Under the pieces are notes generated by a model. That model searched no databases, was not told the origin of the DNA, and saw nothing but the letters and a program-made list of their open reading frames with translations. DNA of 51,857 nt, from assembly GCA_964513905.1 (NCBI GenBank), contig CAZENS010000003.1, positions 1-51,857 on the forward strand, given 5' to 3'. Positions 7,916 to 16,884 of this stretch are shown here, piece by piece; the first letter of the stretch is position 1, and each line of letters begins with the position of its first letter. Made by a program: the position numbers and the translations under genes. Origin of the DNA: CAMEGH01 sp964513905. GTDB taxonomy: Bacteria; Patescibacteriota; Saccharimonadia; Saccharimonadales; Saccharimonadaceae.

Positions 7916-10453
7916 CTACAGTGCTCCCCAAGTTTTCCCAACAGAAACATCAACCTTTAGCCGAATAGCCAGCTCTGGTGCGATATTTTCCATTTCTTGC
8001 CGTAAAATATCGGTAATAGCGGCTGCATTTTCATCAGGACACTCAACTAAAATTGAGTCGTGAATTTGTAATATTTGCTTTCCCTTTGCGCCAATTTTTT
8101 GTTCAACCCGAAGCATCGCCCGCTTCATTAAGTCGGCTTCTGTTCCCTGAATTGGCATATTTGCAGCCGCTCGCTTGGCAGCCTCTCGAACCATATAATT
8201 ACTACTTTTTATATCTGGAGTTGGTCGTCTTCTGCCGTAATATGTTTCAACAAATCCATCATCCTCTGCCCTTCGCAACGTTTCATCAATAAAATCTCGA
8301 ATAGGTTTTCGGACTGTAAAGTATTGATCAATAAAATTCTTCGCCTCGTATAAACTCATACCGGCAGCAACACTAAGGCCGTGCGGGCTCATGCCATACA
8401 GAACGCCAAAATTAATTACCTTTGCAGCTCTCCGCTGCTCTTTCGTTACCGCATCCATTGGAATATTCCATACGTCGCTGGCTGTTTTTGTATGAATATC
8501 AATGTCTTGATTAAAATCTTCAATCAACTGCGTGTCGTTAGCAAGAATTGCTGCCAGTCGTAACTCAAACTGACTATAATCGGCACTTACCAATACATTG
8601 CCAGGTTCTGCAATAAACGCCTCTCGAACCAGCTTACCAAGTTCACTCCGAACGGGAATATTTTGCAGATTAGGCTGCGTGCTTGATAAGCGACCTGTTG
8701 CTGCCACGTCTTGATGAAATGTTGTATGTAATCGGCCGTTTGCATCGACTAATTTTGGTAACGCATCAATGTACGTATTTTTTATCTTTGCAACTTCACG
8801 AGACCGCTCTATTAGTTCAATAATTGGATGCTGGCCACGAAGTTTATCGAGCTCTTTTTGCCCCGTACTATACGCCGTCTTACCTTTTTTTATTCCAGTA
8901 GTTGGCAACTGTAACTTCGTAAATAACGCTTCAGAAAGCTGCATCGGACTTCCGATATTAAATTCATACCCCACTAATGAATAAATTTCTTGCTGAAGTT
9001 TTGAATACTCGACGCTCAGTTTATCACTCAGTTTTTTGAGTCGTTGACTATCAATCTTTACGCCACGTTGCTCAATGTCAAACAAAACACGCACCAGTGG
9101 AAAATCTAGTTGCTCGGCAACTAACTTTATTTTCTCGCGTGTGGCAAACGCCTGTTGCTGTGTTTGATACACGCTCCACAATGCCGCCATCCATTGCCCA
9201 GGATCTTCCTCGTCCACATCTTCACCCAGTAGCCCAGTGAGAGAGCGATCACGCTGCAGTGGATCAAGCAAGAACGCTGCCTGCTTAATGTCGTGTACTT
9301 CATCAATGCCTGTTTTCACCCCGTATTGCGCCAAGCTGTGTAGCGTAGCTTTTACATCATAGCCAACCACTCTGCTCGTACCCAGTGCGCTCCACACAGC
9401 AGATGGCACATCTTTTATTTTTGATGTCATTACCGTAGATTCATTTAGCGACAACCACACCTCATCATTATGTACATGAATCACCACTTGCTCATTAATT
9501 GTTAGCTCATTTTTCCACGGCGTATTATCCAGCGGCGATAGCTTTCTCTCAACATGCAATCCATTCGTTGTACCGTCGTCTAGCATATGTTCGGGCAAGC
9601 GGCGTACGAGCGAATGAAACTCAAGCTGCGACAATTGCGTGCGTAATTTTTGAACGTCTAGATCGTGCACGTTCATGTCATCTAAATCAAGCTCAATCGG
9701 CGCATCACACCATAGTGTTGCAACTTTCTTGCTCATATAGGCGGAGTCCTTGCCGGCCTGCAACTTTTTTTGCACACTTGGTTTTATTTGTTCAATATTT
9801 TGATAAATTCCATCAAGTGTCTGATGCTCTTGCAACAAAGCAACAGCTGTTTTTTCACCCACACCGGGAACGCCAGGAATATTATCGCTTGTGTCGCCCT
9901 TTAGTGCCTTTAAATCAAGAAATTGCTCTACAGCTATCCCATATTTTTCTGTAAATGTTTCTGGATTATATTGTTCAATATTCGCCAAGCCTTTTTTCAT
10001 GGCGTACATGTGCGTCAGCGGACTCACCAACTGTAGCATGTCTAAATCACTACTAATTAGGCAGGTTTCAATCCCTTGTTGTTCAGCTTTTTTTGCAAGC
10101 GTCCCCATAATGTCGTCGGCCTCGTAATCATCACATTCATATAGCGGCCAACTAAAAGCATCGAGCATTTCGTGTAAAATAGGAATCTGCTCAAAAAAAT
10201 CTGGTGGAGGCGTTTTCCGCCCAGCCTTGTACGTTGGCAAAATCTCGAGTCGCTTACGGATACTCGTCCCCTTTTTATCCCACGCAACACAAACATAATC
10301 TGGCCGCAACTTCTTTACAATCTCGATTGCAAGCGATGCGAAACCAAACACCCCTCCCGTCGGTGTTCCATCTTTGGTTGAAAGTCCCGGCATAGCATAG
10401 TATCCACGATAGAACACCGACTTTCCGTCTATAATTACGAGGCGTTTTGTCAT
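7916..10453 (-). CDS. polA: DNA polymerase I
   Basis: PolA fills gaps and removes RNA primers. Residues 1-290 form the 5'-3' exonuclease (D-G-K-S-V-F-Y-R-G-Y at the start, Y-E-A-D-D-I near 115, G-D-T-S-D-N-I-P-G-V-P-G-V-G near 185). Residues 300-470 fill the place of the proofreading domain, but the F-D-x-E-T motif is absent, so 3'-5' activity is probably lost, as in Taq polymerase. The polymerase domain has D-Y-S-Q-F-E-L-R (motif A), the O-helix R-R-A-A-K-V-I-N-F-G-V-L-Y-G and H-D-S-I-L-V-E (motif C). Length 845. A TACAAT lies six bases before the ATG. It is divergent from the kinase at 10516. Confidence 0.97.
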   Translation of the reverse strand: MTKRLVIIDGKSVFYRGYYAMPGLSTKDGTPTGGVFGFASLAIEIVKKLRPDYVCVAWDKKGTSIRKRLEILPTYKAGRKTPPPDFFEQIPILHEMLDAFSWPLYECDDYEADDIMGTLAKKAEQQGIETCLISSDLDMLQLVSPLTHMYAMKKGLANIEQYNPETFTEKYGIAVEQFLDLKALKGDTSDNIPGVPGVGEKTAVALLQEHQTLDGIYQNIEQIKPSVQKKLQAGKDSAYMSKKVATLWCDAPIELDLDDMNVHDLDVQKLRTQLSQLEFHSLVRRLPEHMLDDGTTNGLHVERKLSPLDNTPWKNELTINEQVVIHVHNDEVWLSLNESTVMTSKIKDVPSAVWSALGTSRVVGYDVKATLHSLAQYGVKTGIDEVHDIKQAAFLLDPLQRDRSLTGLLGEDVDEEDPGQWMAALWSVYQTQQQAFATREKIKLVAEQLDFPLVRVLFDIEQRGVKIDSQRLKKLSDKLSVEYSKLQQEIYSLVGYEFNIGSPMQLSEALFTKLQLPTTGIKKGKTAYSTGQKELDKLRGQHPIIELIERSREVAKIKNTYIDALPKLVDANGRLHTTFHQDVAATGRLSSTQPNLQNIPVRSELGKLVREAFIAEPGNVLVSADYSQFELRLAAILANDTQLIEDFNQDIDIHTKTASDVWNIPMDAVTKEQRRAAKVINFGVLYGMSPHGLSVAAGMSLYEAKNFIDQYFTVRKPIRDFIDETLRRAEDDGFVETYYGRRRPTPDIKSSNYMVREAAKRAAANMPIQGTEADLMKRAMLRVEQKIGAKGKQILQIHDSILVECPDENAAAITDILRQEMENIAPELAIRLKVDVSVGKTWGAL

Positions 10454-10515
10454 ACTTCCATTGTATCATCAAGCACGCGTTAGGTATATTCTGGCACCTC
10501 TGATACAATAAGCCC
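10454..10515. promoter_or_regulatory. Divergent leaderless promoters, polA and kinase
   Basis: This 62-bp space carries TACAAT six bases before the polA ATG on the minus strand and TACAAT six bases before the kinase ATG on the plus strand. Neither gene has room for a Shine-Dalgarno site. Confidence 0.6.
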
Positions 10516-11094
10516 ATGAGCGAAAAAAGAAACGTAAAAATTATCGCATTTGTAGGTATGCCAGGAGCGGGAAAAAGCTCGGCGGTAGATTATGTATCGT
10601 CAAAGGGCTACCCAAAAGTATATTTTGGAAGAGTTGTTCTTCAAGCGCTTGAAGATGCTGGGCTTGAAATAACGCAAGAAAATGAAAAAATGATGCGCGA
10701 AAAACTACGCGCAGAGGAAGGAAACGATGTTATTGTTAAGCGAATTGCAACGCAAATTCACGACCTTATCGATGCCGGGCAACGACGTATTATTGCTGAC
10801 GGACTATATAGCTGGACGGAATACAAATATCTAAAGCGAGAGTTCCCGGGTGAGATTAACATTATTGCTGTTTTAGCCCCTCGTAGTCTTCGCCACTATC
10901 GATTGAGCAAGCGACCACAGCGCTCACTCACTGGCGATGAAGCTCTAAAGCGCGACTGGGCGGAAATTGAGAATCTTGAAAAAGGTGGCCCAATTGCCAT
11001 TGCCGATCACTACATTATTAATACAGATTCTCTCGATGCACTCTATAGCCAAATCGATCGCGAGCTGAACGATCTGTCATTTTACAATTTGTAG
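10516..11094 (+). CDS. P-loop kinase, dephospho-CoA kinase-like
   Basis: The 192-residue product has a Walker A motif G-M-P-G-A-G-K-S-S near residues 14-22. It is followed by Y-F-G-R-V-V-L-Q and a lid-like R-L-S-K-R-P-Q-R region near 133. The layout matches the CoaE-like/UPF0200 group of nucleotide kinases (phosphoryl transfer from ATP to a small molecule). The true substrate cannot be read from sequence, and canonical CoaE is only one option. The promoter is leaderless (TACAAT six bases before ATG). Its tail contains the -35 hexamer of the next unit. Confidence 0.75.
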   Translation: MSEKRNVKIIAFVGMPGAGKSSAVDYVSSKGYPKVYFGRVVLQALEDAGLEITQENEKMMREKLRAEEGNDVIVKRIATQIHDLIDAGQRRIIADGLYSWTEYKYLKREFPGEINIIAVLAPRSLRHYRLSKRPQRSLTGDEALKRDWAEIENLEKGGPIAIADHYIINTDSLDALYSQIDRELNDLSFYNL

Positions 11095-11109
11095 TTTTGG
11101 TGATATAAT
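11081..11109 (+). promoter_or_regulatory. Promoter of unit B
   Basis: TTTACA (11081-11086), 17 bases, TATAAT (11104-11109). The -35 lies inside the end of the kinase gene. Confidence 0.7.
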
Positions 11110-11145
11110 TTAAACGTCAACTCATCCCGCCAACAGAGAGGAAAG

Positions 11146-11568
11146 ATGATGTCTGACAAAAAGCACCAAGCTCTTCGCGAGCGGCTCTCTACGATTGGGC
11201 TGTTTCGCACTGCCGAACAGCGCCTGACTTATCGAGTCGTACAGCTGCTGCATTGGATTTCACAGTCAACAGCAAACGCTGCAAATTCGATTCTCGATAA
11301 AACGCCGCTGGCCACGCTGCATGAAGCACGGCACTACGGAAAGTTTCTGCTGCAAGGTGCCCAGCATCAGATGAAGCACGATGATGGAACTACGAAAGTG
11401 AAGGTTACCGTCCTTCACCCAGAAAACGTCCAGATGGAGCAAATCATGGACTGGGTGGATAAGCGTGCGCATCAGTACGGCCTTCGGGCTGGATCGCGGC
11501 TTTCCAGTGGATCCGACACACCCGGATACCACATAACGACCGCCCTTTTCACGAAAGCTGGTGAATAA
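11146..11568 (+). CDS. Unknown protein in a self-contained unit (unit B)
   Basis: The 140-residue product matches no family I know. The first 60 residues are helical and basic (R-E-R-L-S-T-I-G-L-F-R-T-A-E-Q-R), the middle is H-Q-M-K-H-D-D-G-T-T-K-V-K-V-T-V, and the end returns to a short beta-like segment. It has no signal peptide or membrane helix. AGAGGAAAG precedes a double ATG, so the start may be 11146 or 11149. Codons are richer in G/C endings than those of the kinase or rpoD. It has its own promoter (11081-11109), an apparently unstructured leader of about 30 bases and a strong bidirectional terminator shared with rpoD. Confidence 0.75.
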   Translation: MMSDKKHQALRERLSTIGLFRTAEQRLTYRVVQLLHWISQSTANAANSILDKTPLATLHEARHYGKFLLQGAQHQMKHDDGTTKVKVTVLHPENVQMEQIMDWVDKRAHQYGLRAGSRLSSGSDTPGYHITTALFTKAGE

Positions 11569-11569
11569 A

Positions 11570-11612
11570 AAAGCCCCACATATATTTACTTATATGTGGG
11601 GCAATCTTTTTT
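11570..11612. terminator. Bidirectional terminator between unit B and rpoD
   Basis: GCCCCACATATA (11573-11584) pairs with TATATGTGGGGC (11591-11602), with a run of A on the left and T on the right. It can therefore terminate both converging genes. Confidence 0.92.
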
Positions 11613-11619
11613 TAGTATT

Positions 11620-12600
11620 CTAGCCAAGGTACTCGTGCAGTTTCTTTGCGTCTTTGTGCTTGCGTAGTTTAGCTAAAGCTTTTGCCTCAATCTGTCGAAT
11701 ACGCTCACGCGTCACGGCAAACTCTTGCCCTACTTCCTCTAGGGTGTGATTTTTACCGTTATCGAGGCCAAATCGCATTCGAACAATTTTTTGCTCACGA
11801 TCACTTAACGTCGAAAGCACCGCTTGCACCTGCTCTTTTAGTAGCTGTGTCGAGGCAGATTCTTCTGGCGTTGCACTGTCTTCATCTTCAATAAAATCAC
11901 CAAGCACACTATCTTCTTCATCGCCGTCGCGCCCTACGCCAGCATCGAGTGAATGAATATCCTGCTTAATCTTCATAACATATTCGATTTTTTCTGGCTC
12001 CATATCAAGCTCTTTCGAAAGCTCCTCCATGGTTGGCTCACGGTTCAGCTCTTGCGTCATGCGACGTTGCGTCCGTAGCAACTTATTGATTGTCTCTACC
12101 ATGTGCACAGGAATACGAATAACACGAGCCTGATCGGCAATTGCACGTGTAATTGCTTGGCGAATCCACCACGTCGCATACGTACTAAACTTAAAGCCCT
12201 TGTCTGGATCAAACTTCTCTACCGCACGCAGCAATCCTGTATTCCCCTCTTGAATAAGATCAAGAAAATCTAGTCCACGGCCACTGTAACGCTTAGCAAT
12301 CGAAACCACAAGACGCATATTCGCCTCGGCCATTTTATCTTTGGCCTTTTTATCTCCTTCTTGAACTCGCTTTGCAAGCGCCAGTTCTTCATCGGCCTTT
12401 AGTAGCGGGATTTTTCCAATTTCGCGCAAGTATAGGCGAACAGAATCATCGCTGACGTCATCTAAATATTGGTTATTGAGCGATTCTTCGTCCGGCTCTT
12501 CTTCATCGGCCAATTCATCAACATTTGGCTCGTCGTGCTCTAATCCTGATGGTTTGGTTGCGTCGATAATATATTCTTTATCATTGTTTTCTTGCGTCAC
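11620..12600 (-). CDS. rpoD: Primary sigma factor (sigma-70/SigA)
   Basis: It directs RNA polymerase to -35/-10 promoters. At 326 residues it lacks region 1.1. Region 1.2 is at about 52-75 (S-V-R-L-Y-L-R-E-I-G). Regions 2.1-2.4 lie at about 95-170 (D-L-I-Q-E-G-N-T-G-L-L-R-A-V-E-K-F-D, T-Y-A-T-W-W-I-R-Q-A-I-T-R). Region 4.2 ends the protein (T-L-E-E-V-G-Q, T-R-E-R-I-R-Q-I-E-A-K-A). The N-terminal 50 residues are acidic. Its start overlaps the dnaG stop by four bases, the usual dnaG-rpoD arrangement without rpsU. The intact regions fit the TTGACA/TATAAT promoters seen throughout. Confidence 0.96.
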   Translation of the reverse strand: MTQENNDKEYIIDATKPSGLEHDEPNVDELADEEEPDEESLNNQYLDDVSDDSVRLYLREIGKIPLLKADEELALAKRVQEGDKKAKDKMAEANMRLVVSIAKRYSGRGLDFLDLIQEGNTGLLRAVEKFDPDKGFKFSTYATWWIRQAITRAIADQARVIRIPVHMVETINKLLRTQRRMTQELNREPTMEELSKELDMEPEKIEYVMKIKQDIHSLDAGVGRDGDEEDSVLGDFIEDEDSATPEESASTQLLKEQVQAVLSTLSDREQKIVRMRFGLDNGKNHTLEEVGQEFAVTRERIRQIEAKALAKLRKHKDAKKLHEYLG

Positions 12601-14321
12601 GAATGAATCTCCCTGTTTAGCGCTTGAATTTTTTGCAATAGTTCACGCATAAGCTCATCGTCTCCGTTAATTTCTGCGTCACGAAGAGCCTCTGTTAGCG
12701 AATCTTTCTGTTGTTTCTTGTATTCATCTTTTATGCGGCGGAGCAAGCGCGCGGCTTCGTTGTAGCGATCACTATCACTCCAACCGGCGTATCGTGCATC
12801 GGCCCGTAATGATAGTATTTTTACATACTCCGGCTCATTTTGCAAGGTGTTATCGCCTTTCATAACATAATCCACAACCTCTTTTCGATCATCGCCATGC
12901 AGCTGGTTAACGTCAATCTCTTTTAGCAACTGCTTGCACGTCTCATCAATAAGAATAAGTGCCAAAAAATCATCTTCATACTGATATATGTCGCTCGCCG
13001 ATGAATTTTGCGCAGATTTACGCACCGACTTCAACTGTTTTGCCGACCCCTCTTTAGATTGTCCTGCCATCTTTGCCCCGACCGCTCGCACGCTACTGCC
13101 ACTTAGTTCGGCAACCTTCTTTATGTAATGCTCCTGCTCAACAGGATCATTTAACATACGAATTACCGCGACAGCGGCCGTTGTAAACGCACGCTTGCCT
13201 GCCGCAGTAGTAAGATCATTTCGGCTCGCATACTGACGCAACACCCACTCTAATACCGGCTCGGCAGCATCAATTGCAGCCTGCCATAGAGCCGTATCTT
13301 TTTGAATAAGCTCATCTGGGTCTTTTGCGCCATCAACCAATGAAATAATCGATAATTCAACCCCTGCCTCTTGAGACAGCGGAATTGCTCTTTCCGTTGC
13401 CGTAAGACCCGCCTCGTCATTGTCGTACGCCAAACGAATATTGCCCGTGATTCGGCCAATCGTTTTTAAGTGATGTAAGGTCATTGCTGTGCCGGCAGTT
13501 GCAACTACCTGCTGAACACCAGCCTGCCAACTACTTACCACATCAAGGTTGCCTTCAACCACAACAACATAATCACGTTGCCGCATCGCTTCTTTTGCCT
13601 GAGAAAACCCAAATACGTGCCAGCTTTTATCATACAAAAGCGTTGCAGGCGTATTTAAATATTTTGGTGCATTCGGGTCATCTTCAAGAATTCTTCCCGT
13701 AAACCCAATAACCCTGCCGCCACTATCCATGAGTGGTATCATCATCCTGTCTTTAAATAAATCTCCACCAAAACGATTTGTTACCCCAGCGTCTTTCATC
13801 TCATTTGCCGAATATCCACGCTTCTTTAAAAATCCAACCAGCTGTTTACCGCCCGACGGTGCATAGCCAATACGAAACGCTGAGGCTGTTTTTTTATCGA
13901 TTTTTCGTTTCTTAAAAATGTATTCAAGCGCCCGACTATCGCGAATCATATGGTGCTGAAAAAAGTGAGCCGCTAACTCGTTGATTTCATATAGTCGCTT
14001 CTTTTTGGCGGCAATATCTTTTGATTTTTTCGAATCATACATTGATAAATCTACGTTCGCTTTTCGAGCCAAATGCTCGAGCGCCTCTCGAAAACCAAAC
14101 CCTTCAACTTCCATCACAAAACTAAAAATGTCACCGCCCTTGTTGCTACTAAAATCGTGCCAAATATTCTTTTCGGGGCTAACAAAAAAGCTCGGAGTTC
14201 TTTCACCCGTAAACGGGCTCAGCCCCTTAAAGTTACGGCCTGCTCGCTTTAGCTCAACATACTCTCCAATAACATCTTCGATTGCCAGCCGAGCGCGCAC
14301 TTCTTCCTTAGCTTCCTGCAT
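12597..14321 (-). CDS. dnaG: DNA primase with zinc-less N-terminal domain
   Basis: DnaG synthesises RNA primers for replication. The N-terminal domain aligns well with the CHC2 domain (N-F-K-G-L-S-P-F-T-G-E-R-T-P-S-F), but the zinc ligands are gone: C-P-F-H is S-P-F-T and H-C-F-G-C-G is H-D-F-S-S-N. The TOPRIM core is intact (V-V-V-E-G-N-L-D-V near 240, Y-D-N-D-E-A-G near 290). A helicase-binding C-terminal region follows. Length 574 with the ATG at 14321, chosen because TATACT lies six bases upstream. Longer in-frame reading would enter a Trp/Leu-rich stretch that is the shadow of the opposite gene. It is coupled to rpoD. Confidence 0.95.
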   Translation of the reverse strand: MQEAKEEVRARLAIEDVIGEYVELKRAGRNFKGLSPFTGERTPSFFVSPEKNIWHDFSSNKGGDIFSFVMEVEGFGFREALEHLARKANVDLSMYDSKKSKDIAAKKKRLYEINELAAHFFQHHMIRDSRALEYIFKKRKIDKKTASAFRIGYAPSGGKQLVGFLKKRGYSANEMKDAGVTNRFGGDLFKDRMMIPLMDSGGRVIGFTGRILEDDPNAPKYLNTPATLLYDKSWHVFGFSQAKEAMRQRDYVVVVEGNLDVVSSWQAGVQQVVATAGTAMTLHHLKTIGRITGNIRLAYDNDEAGLTATERAIPLSQEAGVELSIISLVDGAKDPDELIQKDTALWQAAIDAAEPVLEWVLRQYASRNDLTTAAGKRAFTTAAVAVIRMLNDPVEQEHYIKKVAELSGSSVRAVGAKMAGQSKEGSAKQLKSVRKSAQNSSASDIYQYEDDFLALILIDETCKQLLKEIDVNQLHGDDRKEVVDYVMKGDNTLQNEPEYVKILSLRADARYAGWSDSDRYNEAARLLRRIKDEYKKQQKDSLTEALRDAEINGDDELMRELLQKIQALNREIHS

Positions 14322-14384
14322 ACCTTTAGTATAGCACTCTACCCTTGTAAATACCCTAACGCTTGTGGTTAAATAGTGATAATT

Positions 14385-15305
14385 ATGTACCCACAACAAC
14401 CTCAGCCAGAACAGCCACAAACTCCACCGCCAGCTCCAAATGGCTACCCTCCTCAATATCCAGGCGCACAACTGCAACAAAACTATAGCCCGATGCCGCA
14501 AAATAATCCCTACGGCCAACCTGCGCCACAACAAGCTCCCGCCAATTGGTACACCCCAACACCAGCTCCAAATAGCGATAGGCCAGCTAGCGCCGATCAA
14601 TACTTGCAGCAAGCCGGCGGCCAGCCCCAAAACAGTCCGCAACAATTAACTAATCCAGCAACTGGCCAGAGAATTAACGGACAATACGCAGTTGATTACC
14701 TTGGGGGCATCGCTCCGCAAGCGCCCAATAGCGCCGTTTCTGTTGGTGGTTTTCAATTAACAAAAAAGGCCATTATCTTCATAGTTGGCGGCCTACTGGC
14801 GCTCGTACTGGCGGTTGTTCTTTTGTTTGCAACCCAAAAACCCGCAGGTCCAGGCTTTCTAAACGAAGCTTCGCTATACACCAGCTTTATTGATACCGCC
14901 GACATAACAAAAAACTCCGGCAAATACCTACAAAGCAGTCAACTACGCGCAACTAACGGAACCCTAAAATCTTTTCTGTTAGATTCTGCAAAACAAATGG
15001 AAACACCTCTATCAAAATCCGGAATTGACTATAAAAAATTACGCTCGTCGGCTAAAAAAGAGCCGCATCACGATGGAGATATGGCAACAAAACTTGAAGA
15101 CGCACGCTTAAACGATGTCTATGATAGGACCTATGCAAACGAAGTGGGCTACAAACTGGAGAAGATGATGGCAGCAGTTCAAAAAATCAAAAAAACGAAC
15201 ACTCGCAAGTCGATGCAAGAATACCTAACAGAAATTGAACCTGACCTTAAGATAATTATCGAATCAATTGATCGATACCAACAAGCTAATTCAGGTGCAG
15301 CCTAA
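14385..15305 (+). CDS. Pro/Gln-rich single-pass membrane protein
   Basis: Residues 1-115 are very rich in Pro, Gln, Asn and Tyr and are probably disordered and cytoplasmic. A single membrane helix follows near 129-150 (A-I-I-F-I-V-G-G-L-L-A-L-V-L). The last 155 residues are polar and helical, with no family I recognise. I chose the ATG at 14385; a GTG nine bases upstream lies almost on the TTAAAT hexamer. No cysteine occurs in the outside region. The end overlaps the convergent YjbR-like gene by four bases. Pro-rich tails recur in the window (854-2866, 36133-36621). Function unknown. Confidence 0.75.
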   Translation: MYPQQPQPEQPQTPPPAPNGYPPQYPGAQLQQNYSPMPQNNPYGQPAPQQAPANWYTPTPAPNSDRPASADQYLQQAGGQPQNSPQQLTNPATGQRINGQYAVDYLGGIAPQAPNSAVSVGGFQLTKKAIIFIVGGLLALVLAVVLLFATQKPAGPGFLNEASLYTSFIDTADITKNSGKYLQSSQLRATNGTLKSFLLDSAKQMETPLSKSGIDYKKLRSSAKKEPHHDGDMATKLEDARLNDVYDRTYANEVGYKLEKMMAAVQKIKKTNTRKSMQEYLTEIEPDLKIIIESIDRYQQANSGAA

Positions 15306-15634
15306 CTTTCACCAAGTTGATGGCTCAATCGAACTAAATCGAATATTTCATCCTGCCCAAGTTGCCCTGTGCATAAAATAGTATTCCAGTGTTTTTTGTT
15401 AACATTCTGCCCAGGCATAACTGTCTCATAAGTGTCCCGCAGACGCTTAGCTAGTTGCGGATCGCACCGCAAACTTATTTGTAAAGGCGCACTACCCTTG
15501 GTTACGACCGCAATAATTTTTCCGTCAGGTTGCTGACCCCGTTTGTAAACAATCGACTCATTACCAAAAGAATCGTCTATCCATACGTCATCAAGCGTAG
15601 TGATGTAATCGTGAAATTGACTATCGGTTAGCAT
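15302..15634 (-). CDS. MmcQ/YjbR-like protein
   Basis: The 110-residue product has the MmcQ/YjbR pattern: S-L-R-C-D-P-Q-L-A-K-R-L-R near 58, then N-K-K-H-W-N-T-I-L near 81, and a helical end. These proteins have a CyaY-like fold and a suspected DNA-binding role, but no proven activity. The ATG at 15634 is preceded by AAGGAGG and overlaps the end of the upstream SHOCT gene, so the genes are translationally coupled. It is convergent with the membrane protein gene at 14385. Confidence 0.8.
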   Translation of the reverse strand: MLTDSQFHDYITTLDDVWIDDSFGNESIVYKRGQQPDGKIIAVVTKGSAPLQISLRCDPQLAKRLRDTYETVMPGQNVNKKHWNTILCTGQLGQDEIFDLVRLSHQLGES

Positions 15635-16172
15635 TACTACCTCCTTGCTGCCAACGTCCAATAATCTGCCCTTTAGCCTCAGCAAATTCATCATCGGTCA
15701 ATATGCCCTGCTGATGAAGATCTGCAATTTCTGCAAGCTCATCTGCCATCGTGGGCGCACGACCATCCGAAAGCGTACCAACATAATATTCCAAATATGG
15801 TTCAATCTTTACGTAGTTTTGCTGGGCGCCCCCCTCTTTTGCGATGTAACTGAACTGTTGGCCATCTTCCATTAAAATACTAATAAGCACCTGTTCGTTC
15901 TGTGTCTTTTTTGGAAAAGCCATTGCGTACTGTTTTAAGAAAAATAAGCGGGTTACTGTATAGCGCTGCGATTCGTGTACATCACCTTCAATTGAAACTT
16001 CGACAATTGCACTAGCAGGAAACTCATCTGGACTGCCGAACGACTGGTGAAACGTAATTCCTGCTGGAGAAAACGCTAAATAACCAGTTCGTCCGCTCGC
16101 AAGCTCTTCAACATACAAGCTCACCTCGTCTACGCCACGAACGGTATTCACTATCGAATCTATTAAACTCAT
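15621..16172 (-). CDS. SHOCT-domain protein
   Basis: The 183-residue product has a beta-rich N-terminal part (residues 1-130) with no clear family. It ends in a short SHOCT domain, E-L-A-E-I-A-D-L-H-Q-Q-G-I-L-T-D-D-E-F, near residues 144-162. SHOCT domains are short helical oligomerisation modules often found at protein ends. The start codon borders the 100-N gap at 16175. When the duplicated 55 bp around that gap is merged, the ATG overlaps the orn stop as ATGA. It would then be part of an orn/SHOCT/YjbR operon. Confidence 0.8.
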   Translation of the reverse strand: MSLIDSIVNTVRGVDEVSLYVEELASGRTGYLAFSPAGITFHQSFGSPDEFPASAIVEVSIEGDVHESQRYTVTRLFFLKQYAMAFPKKTQNEQVLISILMEDGQQFSYIAKEGGAQQNYVKIEPYLEYYVGTLSDGRAPTMADELAEIADLHQQGILTDDEFAEAKGQIIGRWQQGGSNANR

Positions 16173-16329
16173 CGNNNNNNNNNNNNNNNNNNNNNNNNNN
16201 NNNNNNNNNNNNNNNNNNNNNNNNNNNNNNNNNNNNNNNNNNNNNNNNNNNNNNNNNNNNNNNNNNNNNNNNNNCTCACCTCGTCTACGCCACGAACGGT
16301 ATTCACTATCGAATCTATTAAACTCATCG
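16120..16329. repeat. 55-bp duplication flanking a 100-N gap (assembly artefact)
   Basis: Bases 16120-16174 are identical to 16275-16329. The N run between them is exactly 100. A perfect 55-bp overlap at contig ends is what unmerged de Bruijn-graph contigs give. The repeat includes the start of the SHOCT gene. Confidence 0.9.
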
Positions 16330-16863
16330 TAACTGCGCCTTTTTTAGGTAATATTTTAACTCTTCAATTGAGCCTTTAATGTCATCGAGCGCACGATGCG
16401 ATTCGGGTTTGGAAAATCTCTTCCCGAACTTTCCATCCATAACAACCTTCCAGGCACTTACATCGAGCATCCGGTAATGCAGGCGACTATTTAGGCGTGG
16501 CCATTCATTTTCAATAAACTTTCTATCCTGATGAATAGAATTACCCGCCAACAAAACTGGCTCGTCGGCCGAAAAGTTTTTATCAATAAATGCGATCAGC
16601 TCATTCTCGACTGTCCGCCCACCTTTTCCTGAATCATTCTGCTCCATAAGCGCTTCGCGAACAGAGGCGTACTTTTCCCAAAAATCCCCCACCATGCGCT
16701 GCTTCATTAAGTTCGTACCAACTTTTTTTACCGCCTCGTACCGATCAACTTCTTTAAAATCCCAATCTGTTGCAATTGCCGCAACCTCAAGTATGCGGTC
16801 TTTAGCCGGATCAAGCCCAGTCATCTCTAAATCAACCCATAATAATTTTGCCGTATGAATCAT
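16324..16863 (-). CDS. orn: Oligoribonuclease
   Basis: Orn is a 3'-5' exoribonuclease that degrades 2-5-nt RNAs to mononucleotides. DEDDh motifs: W-V-D-L-E-M-T-G (motif I) near residue 9, then N-S-I-H-Q-D (motif II) near 108, and E-S-H-R-A-L-D-D (motif III) near 153. The length of about 180 is typical. The first in-frame ATG (16872) lies inside the TATAAT hexamer, so I place the start at the next ATG, 16863, seven bases after the -10. It lies just downstream of the helicase gene. The terminal L-R-TGA overlaps the next gene once the assembly duplication is removed. Confidence 0.93.
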   Translation of the reverse strand: MIHTAKLLWVDLEMTGLDPAKDRILEVAAIATDWDFKEVDRYEAVKKVGTNLMKQRMVGDFWEKYASVREALMEQNDSGKGGRTVENELIAFIDKNFSADEPVLLAGNSIHQDRKFIENEWPRLNSRLHYRMLDVSAWKVVMDGKFGKRFSKPESHRALDDIKGSIEELKYYLKKAQLR

Positions 16864-16884
16864 ATTACTCATTATACGCTATCA

